From Steromphala cineraria (taxonomy: Eukaryota > Mollusca > Gastropoda > Trochida > Trochidae), in the NCBI GenBank assembly GCA_916613615.1, contig OU744723.1, positions 66,224,239-66,288,238 on the forward strand: a stretch of 64,000 bases of DNA, in the 5' to 3' direction. Under the pieces are notes generated by a model. It saw nothing but the letters and a program-made list of their open reading frames with translations. It did no database searches and was not told the origin of the DNA. This document shows positions 21,503-33,589 of this stretch, in pieces (the stretch's first letter is position 1; every line of letters starts with the position of its first letter). The translations under genes and the position numbers were made by a program.

Positions 21503-24500
21503 AACATTGGTTCATATAAACCATAGAAAATGATTATGAGTATGATTCGCCAAACATTTTAGAATCATTATGCTAAGGTCTGTATACAAGAATTATGATA
21601 ATGATAGGCCGCTTATGATGCGCATTTGTCATCTGCTTCGCAGTTGCACAAAGCGTTACATATTAATACCCTGACGGTAATTGTACTATGCCGAAGGAGC
21701 AAGGAATCAACATACACCCGTTATTTCATGATTCACTGAGTGCATTGTGGATAAAGTGCCTTGCCAAGGGACACAAAATAGATAAAAGCAATATTTTACG
21801 TCATACATGTATGCTTTAGAAATACAAAAAGACAATGATTAGGTAGTAACAAGGATATATTTTAGATCACACGGGGCAAATCGCTCACCGGCTTATTTTG
21901 CCCCATTGAAGGTAGTATTTGATATGTAAATTAAGGCAAATAGGAACGATTTTCATTAATCATTGATAACATGATACCAATGCGTTACAGTGCTTCATAC
22001 CGTTTACTTTCATTGGTTGATCATAACAAATTACGCTATTTGTCGATCATTAAGAAGAAATAATGCTTGGTCACTTTGCCCCGGCGCGCTTTGCCCTGGT
22101 CTCCCCTTATCAACTTCTAAAATCCCACTGGTCATATGTATGTATTCTCAACCTTCTAATGATCAGCAGCATTTGTTTGCTTCTTGCACACGCGTACCAA
22201 ACTTTTAACTTTAAACAGACATGCTTGAAATGTCTCTTGGTTGATGTTTGATGTATAAACTAAAATCGAAACTACCAGAATAGTGTTATACTAATGAACA
22301 ATCTAAGATGATTTTATATTGCATATCACTGTACGAACGAGCAATGCTTATGTCTTTTCATTTTGTTATCGTCATTTCTCGTGTATATATACATGCGCTT
22401 ATCTAAATATCTTTAATTCCATATACTTCTCTTACTACTAGATACTTTTGACTGCATATACTCCTCATCTTTCGCACGAATATGATTTTTCTGATCCTGC
22501 AAAGTATGTACATATTGCCTTGGTTTGGGTTCCAGGTTTCTCCATGACCTTTTCACAAACTCATCCTTTTGGTATGTACCTATTTGATATAAATACCTTT
22601 GAATGCAGATTAGTTCGTAAACTATTGCATACACGTCTGTTGTCACTGCAAATTGGTGCCCAAGAATATATTAACTAATCCTTTACGTCTTGTTCATACA
22701 TAAAGTACACGACTAGTATCTATGATATAACAACATTCTTCACACCGATAAATGAATACATATGAGTACAGCTTTGTACGAAAAACGTTGTACTTGTTTG
22801 AAAAAAACAATCAGACCTAGCCCTGACAATAAGCAATGTCAGGCTGGCATAAGGCCGAGGTATTTTTACAAATTAAGTGTCTTTAAGACGAACAAAGACA
22901 AAGCAATTATTTTATGATTGATCTCAACGTGTCTGTGGGTTAACTTCAAGAGTACTTACTAGTTACTCGGACAGTCCAATGGATAGAATAAAACTTCTGA
23001 TGAAGAGACGAAGTGTATATTTTCAATATATATTTGAATCTCAAAAATTGACAAACTGTGCAATAGAAACAAAGACGTTTGGTAAAAATCCTCTTTCGTT
23101 ACTTTGTGTACACTGCAACTATTTACACTCTTGAACTGCTAGTCCATTCTTCAAAAGAAACATTTAAAACTGATATAAACCGCAAGCTATAAACTAAAAA
23201 GAATTTAATTTTAAAAATACTTTACGAAGCTTGTCAGGTATGCAGTACGTTTATTAATTCAATTAATACAACGTGTAATATATATCCTATATTAACCGTC
23301 AGCCGATGGGCTTATGGCTTGGTATGGTGTCCGGCGTCTGTCCATCCATCCGCCAGTCGGTCCATCCGTTATCTTTTGTCCATTTTGGACATATTCTTTA
23401 AAAAAGAAGCGTTGAAGACTGAAACATGCTGTACAAAATCTGACTAATGAGGATTATTATTTAAAGCTTTGGTGACCCTGAGTCCCCTAATAAGGGTCAC
23501 AGGGACCATGCCCATAAAGGGGCAGTAGCACGTTTTTAGGGGAAATATAAGGTGATGTCAGGAAAATGAAAATTAATGGTTCCAATTGAAAGACACTGTA
23601 TTAAACTAAATGAAACAGTAAAAATTAAAATATATAAAGTAAGTTTAGCCATCCAATTCCCTTTTCTTACAAAAAATAAATTAAAGGTGTTCACATAAAA
23701 TGGCCGCCAATGGAGTTATGTGAATCTTCATGCTTTATCCTCTGACTATGGATGATTGGCTTGTGTTATGAATTTTTTGACACTTACAAAATAATACATT
23801 TAGCATTAACTTGCACTTATCAGGGAAAATTTTAAAATATAAAATTATCAAAAACGTGCTACTGTTCCTTTAAAACCTATCTTCGTCTTTTTTTAAAAAC
23901 ATTAGGTCCAGAAAGCGGAAACCTTGTAGACACACTCTTTATGGGGACTAATTTATTTCTTATTTTGGACTCTGTGACCTGTAATAGACGTCGGTGGACC
24001 TTTTAAACTTAAACTCTAAATTATTTGTAATCTAACTCAATTGAGGGTCACTCCGTTTACTCTTTTTACATTTCCTTGAATGTTTGAACAAATAGTATTT
24101 TTGAATTGATTACCAGTACCAAAATCACGTCACCTACATATTGAACTTTCGCATTTGTGATCTTGTGGTCTCTACTAAACCCTTTTTGTCAACTTCTTCT
24201 CCAACAGTACAATGCATAGAATGATACAATGTTGTCTATAGACTCATAAGATAATTAGAAATTTATGAAATTGCACATTCGGCAACTCTTTGGCCACAAC
24301 TAATTGGAGAACAACATTTTCCGCACCCTAAAGCAAAGTTAAATATAAAGCCTGATAAGCTGCAGAGAGAATGGTTCTATTTCAATATTTATAGGCAGTA
24401 AAGAGATAAAGTTAAGGCATATTTTTTCTAAGTAAATAGTGTTTTTAGGTAAATAATATAATGCAAAACTCATGCTGGTCTGGGCAACTGTATTTATCAA

Positions 24501-25494
24501 ATAATTAATTGCATGAAAAATCGCAAATGATGATTGTTGTATTGTTATTATTTAGCCTTATTGTAAAGAAAACATCTGGTTGAACAACAATAACTTAATC
24601 AGACGCAAACACATAACTAAAAGAATTATCAGCAATCTTGGGGAAAATAAGCTTACGCATACTGTTTAGAACACTGAAGATTGAAACGTCTATGTATAAG
24701 TAAACATTTTTCTTCTTTAATGATATCTTCCATTTTCTGTTTCAAAACAGTGTATTTTTTCTTGTAAAGAACTTGATAAAAAATGAGGCATAGAGTTGTT
24801 TTGGTTATGGTATATGTACTAGTACAAATGGTTGAATTGAACAAATTCGTTAGAAGACTCGATCAAAGAAGCAATTAGATTCAAACAACTATCTTTGGTT
24901 GTCACAAAACAACTTACTACCTTATTGCAACCCGATTTTGTCAAAGTCTCAGTTGTTGTTTTTTTACAGTAAGTGGAGTGATTTGTTCCTGACTATAAGG
25001 CAGTTGGTTATTATAGAAAAATTAAAGGAATTGTACTATATCCGATAGCGTCACAATAAGGGTATTATCCACACCAAATATAAGAAAGAACATGCAACTT
25101 GCATTAGGACGATTTCATTCTTCCTATAAATATCTTCATCAACCAACAACCATCTTTGTCAATATTACAGAAAAATTAATGTTCATCTAAGCTACTATAG
25201 TATAGCAAATATGTATATTTTTTCACATAGAACTTTTAAATGCATACTTTTTCACTTAAGGGGTAGAAAATAATGCCAAGTAACTCAGCAATGGAAGAAT
25301 ATCTTTACACAGGCATAGATCAATTATTATCAGTTATTAATTATATTATTGATTATTATTTGTATGCATTTTGAAATTTATCACAAACCTTCTTGGCAAA
25401 CAAAATAGATATAACTTTCTTGAAAATTTAAAGAGATTGGTCATTTGTTTTCTCAAAAATTAATGGTTTCCTCTTATAATTATTCATGAACAAA
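21503..25494. other. No gene seen; one GTCC-rich repeat segment
   Basis: About 4 kb of A+T-rich non-coding DNA. At 23310-23375 a segment with CCGATGGGCTTATGG and repeated GTCCATCC resembles the head of other GTCC-rich repeats here, but without a clear hairpin or tandem units. No frame exceeds about 80 codons and none shows a domain. Confidence 0.5.
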
Positions 25495-25653
25495 ACACTA
25501 GGTGGCGTGACCTGTCATCCAATTAGATTCATTCACATTACCTAGGAGTCCCAATTAACGACGGATACGTAAGAGGGGAGGCGGGCGGGAGTGACGACGG
25601 TCACTTGTTTACAGTAAGTAAAAATAATGACGTTTAATCAAAAACGTACTATT
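25495..25653 (-). mobile_element. DIRS 3'-end fragment fused to another DIRS left end
   Basis: Shares AGGTGGCGT, GACGGATA and GAGGGGAGGC blocks, in the same order, with the region next to the ICR of element C (15895-16000). It runs through AAAAACGTACT-ATT (ATT at 25651-25653) straight into a plus-oriented DIRS left end. The join lies inside sequence common to the ICR and both termini, so a recombination or template switch between two DIRS copies is likely. Confidence 0.55.
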
Positions 25654-26169
25654 ATTTAACGTACTATACCGTCTTCGACTCACCGTAGCCCATTGATTGC
25701 CTATCAATTATCTATCGACCCATAACACAGAAAAAACAACACGGGAGTTACCTGCATATCCCTGCCGCGCCGCCTATGGTCACGTGACCAAACCCTCATT
25801 CCAACTTCCTGTCGCTCAGTGATCGGTTGTGTCTCTGAGCTCTCTCGAAGTTATCTTGCCTTGTCTAATATTAAAGTTTGTAGACCTTATTTCTCGATCC
25901 TTGGGAGTAAGAGTATCTTCTCTTACCTCCTGATCTCCTTCCAATTTGCCACATTGGAGGTTGTTAATTGTTGTTGGGTTTTCTGCCTGTGGGACAGGCA
26001 GGCTACTCAGTGTCGCGCGACCCTGCTCGGGTTGTGCCGCTTGGGTTGCACGTGCTGCTCAAGCTTCTCGGTTAAGTAGGTCACGACTCCGGGTGTCTGA
26101 CCTTTGACCTCCGGCTTCGTGTGTGGGACGTGTGCAAGCAGTGTCAGCTTGGCCGTTCGCTCCGCTAGG

Positions 26170-26630
26170 GTGAGTGGATCGTCACGTGCTCCGCCTCGGC
26201 ACGCGTTTGCCCCGCTTCACTCCGCTTGGTCAGTCTGGCGAGTGACGGACGGGAGTGACTGGTCCGTCATCTGTCTTGGTACGCGTTTGCCTCGCTTCAC
26301 TGCGCATTCGTTCGTCTGGCGAGTGGCGGACGGGAGTGACTTGTCCGTCCTCCGTCTTGGTACGCGTTTGCTTCGCTTCACTCAGCCTTGGTACGTCTGG
26401 TGAGTGACGGACGGGAGTGTCTGGCTCGTCCTCTGCCTTGGTACGCGTTTGCTTCGCCTTGGTCCGCCTTGGTCCGCCTTGGTACGTCTGGTGAGTGACG
26501 TACGGGAGCGTCTGGTCCGTCCTCCGCCTTGGTACGCGTTTGCTTCGCTTTGGTCCGCCTTGGTCCGCCTTGGTACGTCTGGTGAGTGACGTACGGGAGC
26601 GTCTGGTCCGTCCTCCGCGTTGCTTACCAA
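26170..26630 (+). repeat. 81-bp minisatellite, cluster 1
   Basis: Units of the type GTCTGGCGAGTGACGGACGG-GAGTGACTGGTCCGTCCTCC-GTCTTGGTACGCGTTTGCTT plus a short CGCTTCACTCCGCCTTG tail. Some units are shortened or extended by CCGCCTTGGT blocks. Confidence 0.85.
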
Positions 26631-26648
26631 GACGACCATGTATGTATT

Positions 26649-26800
26649 ATTTAACGTACTCTACCGTCTCCGACTCACCGTAGCCCATTGATTGCCTATC
26701 AATTATCTCTCGACCCATAACACAGAAAAAACAAAACGGGAGTTACCTGCTCATCCCCGCCGCGCCACCTATGGTCATGTGACCTGAACCTCATTCCAAC
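26649..26800 (+). repeat. DIRS left terminal repeat B
   Basis: Begins ATTTAACGTACTCTACCGTC right after ATT (26646-26648). Complementary to the right terminal repeat at 33424-33560 and exactly to the left-end half of the ICR at 33256-33291. Confidence 0.8.
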
Positions 26801-27204
26801 TTCCTGTCGCTCAGTGATCGGTTGTGTCTCTGAGCTCTCTCGAAGTTATCTTGCCTTGTCTAAGTATTAAAGTTTGTAGACCTTATTTCTCGATTCCTTT
26901 TTCTTTGGGGATAAGAGTACCCTTCTCTTACCTCCTGTCAACCTTCTCCAAATTGCTATTTGGAGGTGGGTTGTTGGTTTTCTGCCTGTGGGACAGGCAG
27001 GCCTCTTGGTATCGCGCGTCCCTGCTCGGGTCATTTAGCTTGGATTGCACGCGCTCGTGCTTCTCGGTTGATAGGCAGCACACCCTCAGGGGTCTGACCT
27101 TTGACCCTCGCTTGGTGCGTGGGTCGATTGCGGGTAGCGTCAGCGACGTACCTTGTGACTCTACGCGTCCACCCCGGCTGGAGTGAGTTGATTCGCACGT
27201 GGTT

Positions 27205-27388
27205 CGCGTGGCGAGTAACGGGCGTGAGTGACTATTCAGTCCTCCGTCTGGGTACGCGTTTGCTTCGCTTCGCTCTGCCTGGGTCCGTCTGGCGAGTGAC
27301 TAACGGGAGTGACTGGTCCGTCCTCCGTCTCGATACGCGTTTGCTTCGCTCCGACTTGGTCCGTCTGGCGAGTGACTGACGGGAGTGA
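27205..27388 (+). repeat. 81-bp minisatellite, cluster 2
   Basis: Two to three units, cut off by the start of the second duplication copy at 27391. Confidence 0.8.
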
Positions 27389-27879
27389 CTATCAATTATC
27401 TATCGACCCATAACACAGAAAAAACAACACGGGAGTTACCTGCATATCCCTGCCGCGCCGCCTATGGTCACGTGACCAAACCCTCATTCCAACTTCCTGT
27501 CGCTCAGTGATCGGTTGTGTCTCTGAGCTCTCTCGAAGTTATCTTGCCTTGTCTAATATTAAAGTTTGTAGACCTTATTTCTCGATCCTTGGGAGTAAGA
27601 GTATCTTCTCTTACCTCCTGATCTCCTTCCAATTTGCCACATTGGAGGTTGTTAATTGTTGTTGGGTTTTCTGCCTGTGGGACAGGCAGGCTACTCAGTG
27701 TCGCGCGACCCTGCTCGGGTTGTGCCGCTTGGGTTGCACGTGCTGCTCAAGCTTCTCGGTTAAGTAGGTCACGACTCCGGGTGTCTGACCTTTGACCTCC
27801 GGCTTCGTGTGTGGGACGTGTGCAAGCAGTGTCAGCTTGGCCGTTCGCTCCGCTAGGGTGAGTGGATCGTCACGTGCTC

Positions 27880-28350
27880 CGCCTCGGCACGCGTTTGCCC
27901 CGCTTCACTCCGCTTGGTCAGTCTGGCGAGTGACGGACGGGAGTGACTGGTCCGTCATCTGTCTTGGTACACGTTTGCCTCGCTTCACTGCGCATTCGTT
28001 CGTCTGGCGAGTGGGGGACGGGAGTGACTTGTCCGTCCTCCGTCTTGGTACGCGTTTGCTTCGCTTCACTCAGCCTTGGTACGTCTGGTGAGTGACGGAC
28101 GGGAGTGTCTGGCTCGTCCTCTGCCTTGGTACGCGTTTGCTTCGCCTTGGTCCGCCTTGGTCCGCCTTGGTCCGCCTTGGTCCGCCTTTGTCCGCCTTGG
28201 TACGTCTGGTGAGTGACGTACGGGAGCGTCTGGTCCGTCCTCCGCCTTGGTACGCGTTTGCTTCGCTTTGGTCCGCCTTGGTCCGCCTTGGTACGTCTGG
28301 TGAGTGACGTACGGGAGCGTCTGGTCCGTCCTCCGCGTTGCTTACCAAGA
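27880..28350 (+). repeat. 81-bp minisatellite, cluster 3
   Basis: Duplicate of cluster 1 with extra CCGCCTTGGT copies. Ends CTTACCAAGACGACCATGTA before left end B'. Confidence 0.85.
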
Positions 28351-28366
28351 CGACCATGTATGTATT

Positions 28367-28520
28367 ATTTAACTTACTCTACCGTCTCCGACTCACCGTA
28401 GCCCATTGATTGCCTATCAATTATCTCTCGACCCATAACACAGAAAAAACAAAACGGGAGTTACCTGCTCATCCCCGCCGCGCCACCTATGGTCATGTGA
28501 CCTGAACCTCATTCCAACTT
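28367..28520 (+). repeat. DIRS left terminal repeat B'
   Basis: Same as repeat B with one change (AACTTACT for AACGTACT). ATT at 28364-28366 marks the junction. It is the left end nearest to the coding part that ends at 33589. Confidence 0.8.
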
Positions 28521-28924
28521 CCTGTCGCTCAGTGATCAGTTGTGTCTCTGAGCTCTCTCGAAGTTATCTTGCCTTGTCTAAGTATTAAAGTTTGTAGACC
28601 TTATTTCTCGATTCCTTTTTCTTTGGGGATAAGAGTACCCTTCTCTTACCTCCTGTCAACCTTCTCCAAATTGCTATTTGGAGGTGGGTTGTTGGTTTTC
28701 TGCCTGTGGGACAGGCAGGCCTCTTGGTATCGCGCGTCCCTGCTCGGGTCATGTAGCTTGGATTGCACGCGCTCGTGCTTCTCGGTTGATAGGCAGCACA
28801 CCCTCAGGGGTCTGACCTTTGACCCTCGCTTGGTGCGTGGGTCGATTGCGGGTAGCGTCAGCGACGTACCTTGTGACTCTACGCGTCCACCCCGGCTGGA
28901 GTGAGTTGATTCGCACGTGGTTCG

Positions 28925-29660
28925 CGTGGCGAGTAACGGGCGTGAGTGACTATTCAGTCCTCCGTCTGGGTACGCGTTTGCTTCGCTTCGCTCTGCCTGG
29001 GTCCGTCTGGCGAGTGACTAACGGGAGTGACTGGTCCGTCCTCCGTCTCGATACGCGTTTGCTTCGCTCCGACTTGGTCCGTCTGGCGAGTGACTGACGG
29101 GAGTGACTGGTCCGTCCTCCGTCTCGGTACGCGTTTGCTTCGCTTCAAGCCGACTTGGTCCGTCTGGCGAGTGTCTGACGGGAGTGACTTGTCCGTCCTC
29201 CGTCTCGGTACGCGTTTGCTTCGCTTCAAGCCGACTTGGTCCGTCTGGAGAGTGACTAACGGGAGTGACTGGTCCGTCCTCCGTCTCGATACGCGGTTGC
29301 TTCGCTCCGACTTGGTTCGTCTGGCGAGTGACTGACGGGAGTGACTGGTCCGTCTTCCGTCTCGATACGCGTTTGCTTCTCTCTGCCTTGGTCCGTCCGG
29401 CGAGTGACTGACGGGAGTGACTGGTCCGTCCTCCATCTCAGTACGAGGTTGCTTCGCTTCGAGCCGACTTGGTCCGTCTGGAGAGTGACTGACGGGAGTG
29501 ACTGCTACGTCCTCCGTCTCAGTACGATTATGCTTCGCTTCACTCCGCCTTGGTCCGTCTGGCGAGTGACTGACGGGAGTGACTGGTCTGTCCTCCGTCT
29601 CGGTACGCAGTTGCTTCGCTTCGTTCCGTCTTGGTCCGTCTGGAGAGTGAAGGGGTACCT
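28925..29660 (+). repeat. 81-bp minisatellite, cluster 4 (largest)
   Basis: Eight to nine units. The period is 27 codons, and both a plus frame (155 codons at 29341-29808) and a minus frame (160 codons at 28954-29436) stay open. The plus frame repeats W-S-V-W-R-V-T-D-G-S-D-W-S-V-L-R; the minus frame repeats R-R-R-T-D-Q-S-L-P-S-V-T-R-Q-T-D-Q. Openness follows from the period being a multiple of three, so neither is called as a gene. Confidence 0.85.
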
Positions 29661-29869
29661 AGAACAGCGTACTGGTGAGTGGCAGATCTCCGTGGGACGT
29701 CCGCTCCGCCTGAGACGGACTAACATCGCTTCGGCGAGTGAGTGCGTTCTCGGCCTTACTCCATCTCACCTTGCCACTCGGTTCGCTTCGCTACGCGCAG
29801 TGACTTGATCCGTCTGGTGATTGACGGGTCAACCTTTGTTGTTTTACGGGCGATTTGGACCCCCGTTTG

Positions 29870-30215
29870 TCACGTGCCCCACGTGGCGAGTAATGGGCAT
29901 GAATGACCGTTCCGACCTCCGTCTTGGTGCGCGTTTGCTTCGCTTCACTCCGCCTGATCTGTCTGGCGAGTGACGGAAGTAAGGGACTGGTCCGTTCTCC
30001 GTCTTAGTACCAATTGCCTTGCTTCACTCCGCCTTGGTCCGTCTGGCGAGGGACGGAAGCGAGTGACTGGTCAGTCTCCGTCTTGGGTCGAGTTCACTCC
30101 GCCTTGGGCCGTCGGGTGAGTGACGGGTCAACGTTGGTTGGTTCGCGGGCGAGTGAGACCCCCGTTCTCTCCGTCTTGCTCGGTCTACGTTCCGCCCTCA
30201 CTCACCCGTGAGTGA
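29870..30215 (+). repeat. 81-bp minisatellite, cluster 5 (degenerate)
   Basis: Three to four diverged units interleaved with TGACGGGTCAACGTTGG and GGCGAGTGAGACCCCCGTT segments. Confidence 0.7.
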
Positions 30216-30589
30216 CTCTGGCGAACCAGGGTGTCGTCAGGGTATGTGTATGTGCTCACCTTGTACAGATATGTTTAATTACATCTCACTCGCACAAATA
30301 GACGTACATAGAATAATGAATCATATATTAAGCGACCAATCGCCAAGCGATTGACGAGAGATGATAAAACACATAAAGGCTTTCTTTCTGGTTGTCTGTC
30401 TGTCTGTCAGCGACGTACCCTGGTTCTGTGGGCGATGTGGACTAAGGGAATCGGGGACACATGACCTCCTCTCCCTCTGTCGCTCTTACACCTCCGCATG
30501 CCCCTTGCAACAGGTGTGAAGAGTGCGAGTCTCTCTCTCTGGGAGCGTTATATCTTTAGGCTTTAAGGAGGAGTGAGAGAGACGCCGTA
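30216..30589. other. No gene seen
   Basis: Transition from minisatellite to DIRS coding relic. It includes a short CTGTCTGTCTGTC run at about 30396-30410. No feature identified. Confidence 0.4.
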
Positions 30590-31765
30590 TGTGCGAAGCG
30601 TAGGGCTCGCACCCCGGGAACCTGTCGGCCTCGTCCACCATCACCTCCCGTCCGGAGGGGCCCGTCCGAGGGAATTCGAGGCGGATGAACGGGCTTCGGA
30701 TTTAGACGGGGCCACGCTCGGGGGGAGTCACGGAGCCAGTCCTCCACCCCCTCGTCTGTCAGCTCACCAACGGTCCTCTTCGGTGCCCTCCGTCACCTCC
30801 CGCACGTCGACCCTGATCACCTTGTCTCGGACGCCAATCTTGTCCACCTGGACAAGGAGGCCAGGTCTATCTTGGGGATGTGAACTCTGTCGTTCACGCC
30901 TGCAGGCGATGACGGCCTTCGCCAGAGAGGCAGAGATGGGGAGGGGGGCTCCGTGGCGGGAGGCCTGATGCAGGTAATGCTTTGCGCGGGACGTATCTCG
31001 GAGGGGATCACCAACCTACGCAGGGACGGGTTCCTCAGTCAGTCCAACCTCCCTGTCGAGATTCGTAGTAATCTCCAGGCAGTCTCGGGGTCAGCCAACG
31101 CCCTCCTTGTCAGTACTGCTATTTATGAAGCGATCAGACTGGGTGATATCCCTGGATTTTCAGGACGCGTGCTTGCATATTCCCACCATTCGGGAACACC
31201 GCAAGTACCTCCGCTTCGTCCTGGGGGCAAAAGGGGGCGCCACTTCCAGTGGAACGTGCTCCCGTTCGGGATATCGTCCGCTCCGTGGGTTTCACCAGAG
31301 TGACCCAGCCGGTTGTCCAACTACTTCACCATCACGACGTACAGTTCCTGGACCTGGACGACTGGGTCAATTACCACCACTCTCCCGCAGTCCGCGGCTG
31401 GGGCTGAGGCCTCGTTTGGGGTTTCTCAACCCTCATGTCAGCGAGGAAGTGTGCAGACACGCATTCCCGCTGCCCCAGCGGCTCGTCCCTCTCCTAGCCT
31501 GGTGGAGGGTGCTGGCCAACGTGTTCTCAGGCGTTCCACTCAGACCTCCCGCGGCGACTGCCCATCTCTTTGTGGTACATCCACGCAGGGTTGGGGCGCC
31601 CTCCTTGGAAGGGAACAGACGGCTGGGCTGAGGTTGTCGGCCCAGCGCACGCGCCACATCAACGAGCTGGAAGCTATCAGGCTGGTAATCTCTCACTTGT
31701 CCGCTCTGCTGTGGGGCCAAGTGCTTCTAATGCACTCGGACAGCTCGACAGCGGCTTAGGGGCAC
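30590..31765 (+). pseudogene. DIRS gag-like/RT/RNase H relic
   Basis: Reading shifts frame several times. The gag-like end shows LQAMTAFAREAEM (near 30900), close to KAMTVFAREAG in element E. RT pieces follow: WVISLDFQDACLHIP (palm motif A with Asp, 31140-31185), HRKYLRFVLGAKGG, then QWNVLPFGISSAPW in another frame (31240-31290), and FLDLDDWVNYHH (degenerate YLDDW, ~31345-31380). A large part of the RT after this is deleted. RNase H follows: FPLPQRLVPLLAWWRVLANV (31465-31525), TAHLFV, TQGWGALLGREQTAG (31590-31635), INELEAIRLVISHLSALLWG and LLMHSDSSTAA (31675-31757). These hold the Glu and Asp of the active site, but the last catalytic Asp motif is missing. Inactive. Confidence 0.8.
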
Positions 31766-33015
31766 CAGCTATCAGTCTATGTGTCTCCCGTCCCCGATCC
31801 CGAGTCGTGGGGCTCAGATGCTCTGTCGTTCGGATGGGAGGGGATGGACGCTTACGCCTTCCCTCCCTGAGCATTCTCAGTCAAGTGGTGATGAAGATCG
31901 AGGCGACACGGTTGATCAGGCTGATCTTGATAGCTCTTTTCTGGCCAGCGAGGCCGTGGTTCGTACCTCTTCGGAGGTTGGGCCAGGGGGATCCATTCCC
32001 TATTCCTCTCAGATGGAATCTCTTAGTGAGTCAAGCGGGCGGGTGCACGAGAACCCGCAAGCACTGGATCTCCACGGTTGGCTCGTCTCCAAAAGGGGAT
32101 GAAACGGACGGGCTACTCGCATGAAGTCGTAGCTGCGGTTTCCTCCTCCCAGCTTGGCTCCACTTGCTAGTCGTACGACGTATAGTAGAGTTCATTTGCC
32201 ACCTTCTGTGCTGACAGAGGCTGGGACGTCCAGGTAGTGACGACCCCCCAGGTGGCGGGAGGAGAGGGGGCTTAAGGCCTCCTCTATTAACACCCACTTA
32301 GCTGCAATCAGGTCGGTTCTGCGGAAGCGGGACTCCTCTGTGGACATCTCCGTCCTTAAGGAGATGATCAGGACATACCGTCTGGAGGACAGGCGGCTTA
32401 AGCCTAGACCTCCCGAGTGAGATCTAGCGATCGCCCTCGAGCACCTGTGCTCGGACTCCTACGGAGTCCTTCATTCCCGACTGACGGGTAAGAACGCCTT
32501 CCTGGTGACCTTGGCTTCGGCCGCCAGGATCTCATAATTGCACGTGCTTCAAGCCGATTTGGGACTTGCTCTGAATTTTGTATGCAAGAACCAGGGGTCG
32601 GATGAACGGGGCAGGGTATTTCACATTCCCGCCCTTTCAGGTTCAGTCTCCCCCACGGACGAGGAGAACAGACTCCTCTGTCCGGTCCGAGGTCCGAGCT
32701 CTTCATGTTATGCGGAACGTACGCGTTCGCTCCGGGGGAGGAGACTAATTCTACCTCACTCCAAGCGTAGCATGAAGGAGATAGACAAACGGTTCCTGGG
32801 CGTCTATCTGCGGTCCGCTATCCTTGACACCTACAAGCCAAGGAGTTAGCTCCGCCAGCTCGTGCTAACCCCCACGGCTTTTTACAGCATGTCGGACTGT
32901 ATCTGGAAGTCTGGCATGGTTTTCGCTAACCATTACCGCCGAGATTTGTCCACGGTAGACCTCACGAGCGTGGCCAGGCTGGGGCCACAGGTGTTGCACA
33001 GCACCGATCTTCGGG
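31766..33015 (+). pseudogene. DIRS tyrosine recombinase relic, element D
   Basis: 31766-32100 keeps fragments of the linker typical of DIRS (HGWLVSKRG at 32070-32098). Recombinase pieces in shifting frames: KASSINTHLAAIRSVLRKRD (~32275-32335), DISVLKEMIRTYR, FLVTLASAARIS followed by a stop (32500-32536, Arg I box), LNFVCKNQGSDERGR (32570-32615), SPTDEENRLLCPVR, KEIDKRFLGVYLRSAILDTY (32775-32835), and CIWKSGMVFANHYRRD (32896-32945) with the catalytic Tyr. The H-x-x-R box is deleted. It has stops, frameshifts and a missing catalytic box. Confidence 0.78.
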
Positions 33016-33255
33016 TTCTGCTCCCCCCAGAGGGGTCGCAGTTCACCGTTAGGTCCTGGGTTGCGTTCTGTTGTTTTAGCCAGTAAACTTCGCATCGCAC
33101 CTCCGTGTCTCGGTTGTTCTTTCTTCTGAGTCGGGGCGGGCTTCCCTCCTTAGCAGGGCACCTGTGCACCCACCTTTAGTTAGACGATAGTGGGGGGAGT
33201 ACCTGCTCTCCTGCCGCCTTGCTCTCGCAGCCCTCCACCCTCTGTGGTAGTCGGG

Positions 33256-33346
33256 GCTACGGTGAGTCGGAGACGGTAGAGTACGTTAAATAATAGTACG
33301 TTTTTGAGTAAACGTCATTATTTGTACTTACCGTCGACGACTCACC
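33256..33346 (+). repeat. DIRS internal complementary region, element D
   Basis: CTACGGTGAGTCGGAGACGG...GAGTACGTTAAATAATAGTACG is the exact complement of left end B. TTTTTGAGTAAACGTCATTA...CTTACCGTCGACGACTCACC is the complement of the right end (33536-33589). This two-part complementarity defines the ICR of DIRS1-type elements. Confidence 0.85.
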
Positions 33347-33423
33347 AATCTTTATTTCCCACCCATGCCTCCCCTCCTGCGAGTAGGTTCGCTCTAGCGT
33401 TCACTGGCTCCAGGTAGGTTGGA

Positions 33424-33589
33424 TGAGGTTCAGGTCACATGACCATAGGTGGCGCGGCGGGGATGAGCAGGTAACTCCCGTTTTGTTTTTTCTGTGTTAT
33501 GGGTCGAGAGATAATTGATAGGCAATCAATGGGCTACGGTGAGTCGTCGACGGTAAGTACAAATAATGACGTTTACTCAAAAACGTACT
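33424..33589 (+). repeat. DIRS right (inverted) terminal repeat, element D
   Basis: Complement of left repeats B/B' over about 130 bp (CACATGACCATAGGTGGCGC, GTTATGGGTCGAGAGATAAT, CAATCAATGGGCTACGGTGA). The outermost 50 bp (GTCGACGGTAAGTAC to CGTACT) are specific to the right side. ATT follows at 33590-33592. Confidence 0.85.

Larger units (their letters stand above)
25703..27390 (+). repeat. Tandem segmental duplication, copy 1 (1688 bp)
   Basis: Copy 1 begins ATCAATTATCTATCGACCCA and ends GGGAGTGACT. Copy 2 starts at once with the same ATCAATTATC at 27391. It includes DIRS leader A, an 81-bp array, DIRS left end B with its leader, and a second array start. The leaders carry a small hairpin GCCTGTGGGACAGGC (e.g. 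25985). Confidence 0.88.
27391..29108 (+). repeat. Tandem segmental duplication, copy 2 (1718 bp)
   Basis: Nearly identical to 25703-27390, with about 30 extra bases from added CCGCCTTGGT units near 28150-28195 and a handful of substitutions. It then continues into the 81-bp array that copy 1 lacks. The near identity means the duplication is recent, or it is an assembly effect. Confidence 0.88.
25654..33589 (+). mobile_element. DIRS complex D (plus), with tandemly duplicated 5' part
   Basis: Four copies of a DIRS left end/leader occur: 25654, 26649, 27391 (partial) and 28367. They are followed by 81-bp minisatellite, decayed gag/RT/RNase H, decayed tyrosine recombinase, ICR and an inverted right terminal repeat ending at 33589. 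The simplest full unit is 28367-33589 (about 5.2 kb). Flanks TATGT-ATT (26646-26648, 28364-28366) and ATT-TAAATATC (33590-33592) join into the uninterrupted sequence at 34300-34317, a paralogous empty site. Confidence 0.8.

Noticed and set aside
26104..29808. Long repetitive protein frames (W-S-V-W-R-V type) on both strands
   Set aside because: A unit of 81 bp without stops keeps both strands open by arithmetic. No start context or splice signal supports a gene.
31107..31631. Intact 174-codon DIRS protein
   Set aside because: RT motifs change frame within it, so most of the translation is out of frame with the ancestral protein.
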